Source: JAHECE01 sp963780675
GTDB taxonomy: Bacteria; Actinomycetota; Actinomycetes; Actinomycetales; JAHECE01
Direction: 5' to 3'
Length of the DNA: 64,000 nt
Assembly (NCBI GenBank): GCA_963780675.1
Contig: CAWACR010000010.1
Span: 310,001-374,000, forward strand
Numbering within the stretch: position 1 is the first letter of the stretch; every line of letters begins with the position of its first letter. Of this stretch, positions 61,581 to 64,000 are shown piece by piece. Below the pieces are notes generated by a model. The model worked only from the letters and a program-made list of their open reading frames with translations. It did not search any database and was not told the DNA's origin. The position numbers were made by a program, and so were the translations under genes.

Positions 61581-61955
61581 TCAGCCCCAGAGGGCGGTGG
61601 CGCCGAAGGCACCCAGCCAGGCGGCGAGCAGGCCGGCGGCCAGGCTGCCGAGCGCGTTGGCCGCGGCGTACCACGAGGACCCGGTCTCGACGAGGCGGAC
61701 CGTCTCGTAGGAGAACGTGCTGTAGGTGGTGAACGCCCCGCAGAACCCGGTGCCGACGGCGGCCACCACCGCGGTCGGCACCCCGCCGGCCGCCGCGCCG
61801 CCCAGCACGACCCCCAGCACGAACGAGCCGACCACGTTCACCGTGAAGGTCCCCCACGGGAAGACGGAGTCGTGGCGACCCTGGACCCAGCGATCGGTGA
61901 GGAACCGCGCGGGGGCTCCGAGCGCCGCCCCGAGCGCGACGAGCAGCACGGTCAC
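61581..61955 (-). CDS. crcB: Fluoride channel CrcB/Fluc (second copy)
   Basis: A 124-residue four-helix Fluc protein. Signature parts are GAALGAPARFLTDRWVQGRH, FPWGTFTVNVVGSFVLGVVL and GFCGAFTTYSTFSYETVRL, containing the pore Asn and the Phe/Ser-Thr track. Fluc channels are dual-topology dimers; the second crcB two genes upstream suggests a heterodimer. Overlaps DUF190 by four bases. Confidence 0.93.
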   Translation of the reverse strand: MTVLLVALGAALGAPARFLTDRWVQGRHDSVFPWGTFTVNVVGSFVLGVVLGGAAAGGVPTAVVAAVGTGFCGAFTTYSTFSYETVRLVETGSSWYAAANALGSLAAGLLAAWLGAFGATALWG

Positions 61956-62293
61956 GTGGGCGGCCTTGCGACGTAGCGGACCACGTCCACCTCGTCGAGG
62001 ATCACGAGGCCCTCGCCGACCAGCTCGTCCAGCTGCGGCAGGAAGGCCCGCACCCGTTCCTCGGCATCGACGATGACGATCGCGACCGGAAGGTCATCGC
62101 TGAGGCTCAGGATCCGTGTGGTGTGGACATGCCCGGACGACCCGTACCCCTCGATGCCGCGGAACACCGAGGCGCCCGCGAGGCCCGCGGCGTGGGCTCG
62201 GTGCACGATCTCGGCGTACAGCGGCCGGTGGTGCACCTGGTCGGACTCCCCGACGTAGACCGTCAGTCGCAACGCGCGGCCCTCGAGCTTCAT
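61952..62293 (-). CDS. DUF190 family protein
   Basis: A 113-residue P-II-like small protein: RLTVYVGESDQVHHRPLYAE, AHAAGLAGASVFRGIEGYGS and LPVAIVIVDAEERVRAFLPQ. DUF190 genes are very often sandwiched between crcB genes and are thought to regulate or sense fluoride export. Both neighbours overlap it by four bases. Confidence 0.92.
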   Translation of the reverse strand: MKLEGRALRLTVYVGESDQVHHRPLYAEIVHRAHAAGLAGASVFRGIEGYGSSGHVHTTRILSLSDDLPVAIVIVDAEERVRAFLPQLDELVGEGLVILDEVDVVRYVARPPT

Positions 62294-62802
62294 GCGTCCT
62301 CTCCTTCCACTCCGGTCGGTGGACCTGCCGCGTCCCGGGACCGGCGCGCGGCCACGGCCCGCGTCGCCGAGACGCCCGCCTGGGCGGCCAGCAGCGCGGC
62401 GGCCAGGGTGCCGAACAGGTAGGCGAGCGCGAGCGGGACCTGACCCCCGGCGATCAGCCGCTCGGCGTCGACGGCGTACGTCGAGAACGTGGTGAAGCCG
62501 CCCAGGACGCCGGTGCCCAGGAAGGGGCGCGCCAGCCGGTGCGGGCGCCCCGCGACCTCGGTGATCAACACGAGGAGCACGCCGATCGCCAGGCAGCCCG
62601 CCACGTTGATCGCGAAGGTCGACCACGGGAAGGCACCGTCACCGTGCGGCCAGGCCACCCCGACCCCGTAGCGGGCGAGGGCGCCCAGGGCACCCCCCAG
62701 CGCCACCGCCCCGACCACGTCCGGCGGCCCCCACTGCACGCCGGGGCGCGCTCTCCGCGGTCGCGTCCCGAAGGCCGGACCCGGTCCGAACGGCCCGCTC
62801 AC
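62290..62802 (-). CDS. crcB: Fluoride channel CrcB/Fluc (first copy)
   Basis: A 170-residue Fluc protein: ALGGALGALARYGVGVAWPH, FPWSTFAINVAGCLAIGVLL and LGGFTTFSTYAVDAERLI. It is longer than usual (about 125) through an N-terminal basic segment and a C-terminal Pro/Glu tail. GTG start overlaps the glycerate kinase stop (GTGA). No fluoride riboswitch can be placed, since the operon start is at the window edge. Confidence 0.9.
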   Translation of the reverse strand: MSGPFGPGPAFGTRPRRARPGVQWGPPDVVGAVALGGALGALARYGVGVAWPHGDGAFPWSTFAINVAGCLAIGVLLVLITEVAGRPHRLARPFLGTGVLGGFTTFSTYAVDAERLIAGGQVPLALAYLFGTLAAALLAAQAGVSATRAVAARRSRDAAGPPTGVEGEDA

Positions 62803-63986
62803 GAGCGTCGTTCCCCGGCCGGGCCGGCGGCACGCCCCTCGGCCCACCGGGCGGCACGCCCCTCGGCCCACTGCGCGGCACGCCCCTCGGCCCACTGCGC
62901 GGCACGCTCCCCCGCCACGACCAGCCAGCGCGCAGGATCGGCCAGCGCGGCGGCCCGCCCGCCGGCGAGGTCCGTGAGGCTGCATGCCCAGGCCGCCCCC
63001 GCAGCCGTGGCCCCCTCGACGTCGACCTCACCGGCGACCACGACGACGGCGCCCGCGGCCGCCCCCAAGACCTCGCCGACCACCTTGCCCGCCAGGGAGG
63101 TGGCGTCGAACCGGCCTTCCCCGGTGACCACGACGTCGGCGGTGGGCAGGAGCGAGGCGAGGCCCGTGATCTGCGCGATCCGCCCGGCGCCGGGCACGAG
63201 CCGCGCGCCCCACGCGGCGGCGAGCCCGTAGGCGGTGCCGCCGGCCGCACCCGCGCCGGGCTCGTCCGGATCGCCGCCGAGGAGGGTCGCCCACCGCTGC
63301 AGGGCCACGTCGAGCGCGGCGACGTCGGCGTCGTCGGCGCCCTTCTGCGGCCCGAAGACGGCAGCGGCGCCACGGGAGCCGGTCAGAGGCGCCGTGACGT
63401 CGGTGAGGATCTCGACCCCGTCGGGCGGGGGAGGCAGGAGGCCGGTGCGGTCGAGGTGCGCGGCCCGCGCGAGGCCGGCCCCACCGGGGGCGACCGGGGC
63501 GCCGTCGTCGTCGAGCACCCTCAGCCCGAGGGCGGTCAGGGCGCCCGCACCGCCGTCCGTGGAGGCCGACCCGCCCACGCCGACGACGACGCGAGGGGCC
63601 CCCGCCTCGACCGACCCCCGAAGGACCTCCCCGAGGCCCGCCGTCGTCGCCCCGCGCGGGTCGAGGCGTGACATGAGCGGGAGGCCGGCCACCTCGGCGA
63701 GCTCGACGACGGCGGTGCCGTCGGGCAGCTCGAGCCAGCGGCCCTGGACCGGGGCGCCGTCGGGGCCGGTCACGGGGCCGGCGTCGCGCCATCGGGCGTT
63801 CGGGACCGCCGTGGCGATCACGCTCGCCGTGCCCTCGCCGCCGTCGGCCTGGGGGATCTCGCGGACGTCGTCGTCGGGACGGACGCGGCGCCAACCGCCG
63901 GCGAGGGCTGCCGACGCGCCGGCGGCGTCGATCGTGCCCTTGAACGCGTCCGGCGCGACGAGGACGCGAAGGCGGACGTCACGCAC
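62799..63986 (-). CDS. Glycerate kinase (GlxK/GarK type)
   Basis: A 395-residue kinase phosphorylating glycerate to 2- or 3-phosphoglycerate. Family blocks: RVLVAPDAFKGTIDA, IPQADGGEGTASVIATAV, VVGVGGSASTDGGAGALTAL, DVTAPLTGSRGAAAVFGPQK and VVVTGEGRFDATSLAGKVVG. The C terminus carries three tandem AAQWAEGR-type repeats (62815-62915) not found in relatives. First gene of the fluoride operon in view. GTG start at 63986, fourteen bases from the window end. Confidence 0.9.
   Translation of the reverse strand: MRDVRLRVLVAPDAFKGTIDAAGASAALAGGWRRVRPDDDVREIPQADGGEGTASVIATAVPNARWRDAGPVTGPDGAPVQGRWLELPDGTAVVELAEVAGLPLMSRLDPRGATTAGLGEVLRGSVEAGAPRVVVGVGGSASTDGGAGALTALGLRVLDDDGAPVAPGGAGLARAAHLDRTGLLPPPPDGVEILTDVTAPLTGSRGAAAVFGPQKGADDADVAALDVALQRWATLLGGDPDEPGAGAAGGTAYGLAAAWGARLVPGAGRIAQITGLASLLPTADVVVTGEGRFDATSLAGKVVGEVLGAAAGAVVVVAGEVDVEGATAAGAAWACSLTDLAGGRAAALADPARWLVVAGERAAQWAEGRAAQWAEGRAARWAEGRAAGPAGERRS
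62815..62915 (-). repeat. 24-base tandem repeat at the glycerate kinase 3' end
   Basis: About three and a half units of GCACGCCCCTCGGCCCACTG-type sequence (plus-strand reading) code for repeated AAQWAEGR/AARWAEGR. Units near 62831-62854, 62855-62878 and 62879-62902 differ at one or two bases. Confidence 0.75.
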
Positions 63987-64000
63987 GGCTGCGACGCTAT

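Noticed and set aside
62803..62985. Longer N terminus for the first crcB
   Set aside because: The extension is the glycerate kinase repeat read in another frame; the GTG at 62802 overlaps that gene's stop in the usual coupled manner.

Overview
The window is a high-GC actinobacterial chromosome segment. Most start codons are ATG or GTG, same-strand genes often overlap by four bases (GTGA/ATGA), and the gene families are typical of Actinomycetota (DUF2017 next to clpS, DUF3039 next to a helicase, DUF4916, Orn, PhoX-like). The gene mix looks like Micrococcales, perhaps a relative of Cellulomonas or Cellulosimicrobium; that placement is inference. There are three tRNAs (His, Lys, Leu), no rRNA, no CRISPR array and no recognisable insertion sequence.

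Layout. 1-7.2 kb: small stand-alone genes (SRPBCC, membrane protein, two zinc-ribbon-like proteins, a beta-lactamase-fold lipoprotein behind a clear promoter/operator, VOC protein, DUF2237, MDR oxidoreductase, a membrane-anchored nuclease-like protein, oligoribonuclease). 7.3-12.1 kb: tRNA-His, an ATP-grasp enzyme and a divergent OpuC-type osmoprotectant importer whose binding protein appears circularly permuted. 12.2-22.6 kb: two histidine kinase/response regulator pairs, one beside a LolA-like protein and ABC exporter, the other beside a DUF2202 gene, plus a proline iminopeptidase. 22.7-25.8 kb: three neighbouring genes (zinc alcohol dehydrogenase, PhoX-like phosphatase, SDR) that all carry frameshifts. 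25.8-30.3 kb: AEC permease, TetR-controlled ABC exporter, cupin.

30.5-40.9 kb is the accessory region. It opens with an iron-box-controlled efeU and an efeO reduced to its cupredoxin domain. Then comes a compact, unusual RiPP operon: a 78-residue precursor-like peptide with a class I lanthipeptide-type leader, an FIH-like JmjC dioxygenase and a full-length LanB dehydratase, with no LanC, protease or exporter beside it. Immediately downstream is a scar of broken genes (MFS, aldo/keto reductase and HAD fragments), then UPF0158, a short cupin, a flavin monooxygenase and a tRNA-Lys. This looks like a transferred or rearranged block.

41.0-64.0 kb is conserved core: GroES-like protein, Bcp, a DUF3160/VCBS pair, tRNA-Leu, DUF4916, rdgB, rph, ppc, MBL hydrolase, murI, DUF2017, clpS, pncB, helicase, DUF3039, HU, FGGY kinase, DUF1349, acyl-CoA ligase, and a fluoride-export (crcB-DUF190-crcB) plus glycerate kinase operon.

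Several otherwise normal genes, including the usually indispensable rph, are broken by single-base indels. Some of the apparent pseudogenes may therefore be sequence errors. Two copies of a 29-bp-arm palindrome with compensatory changes, and two further families of intergenic stem-loops, are spread through the window.
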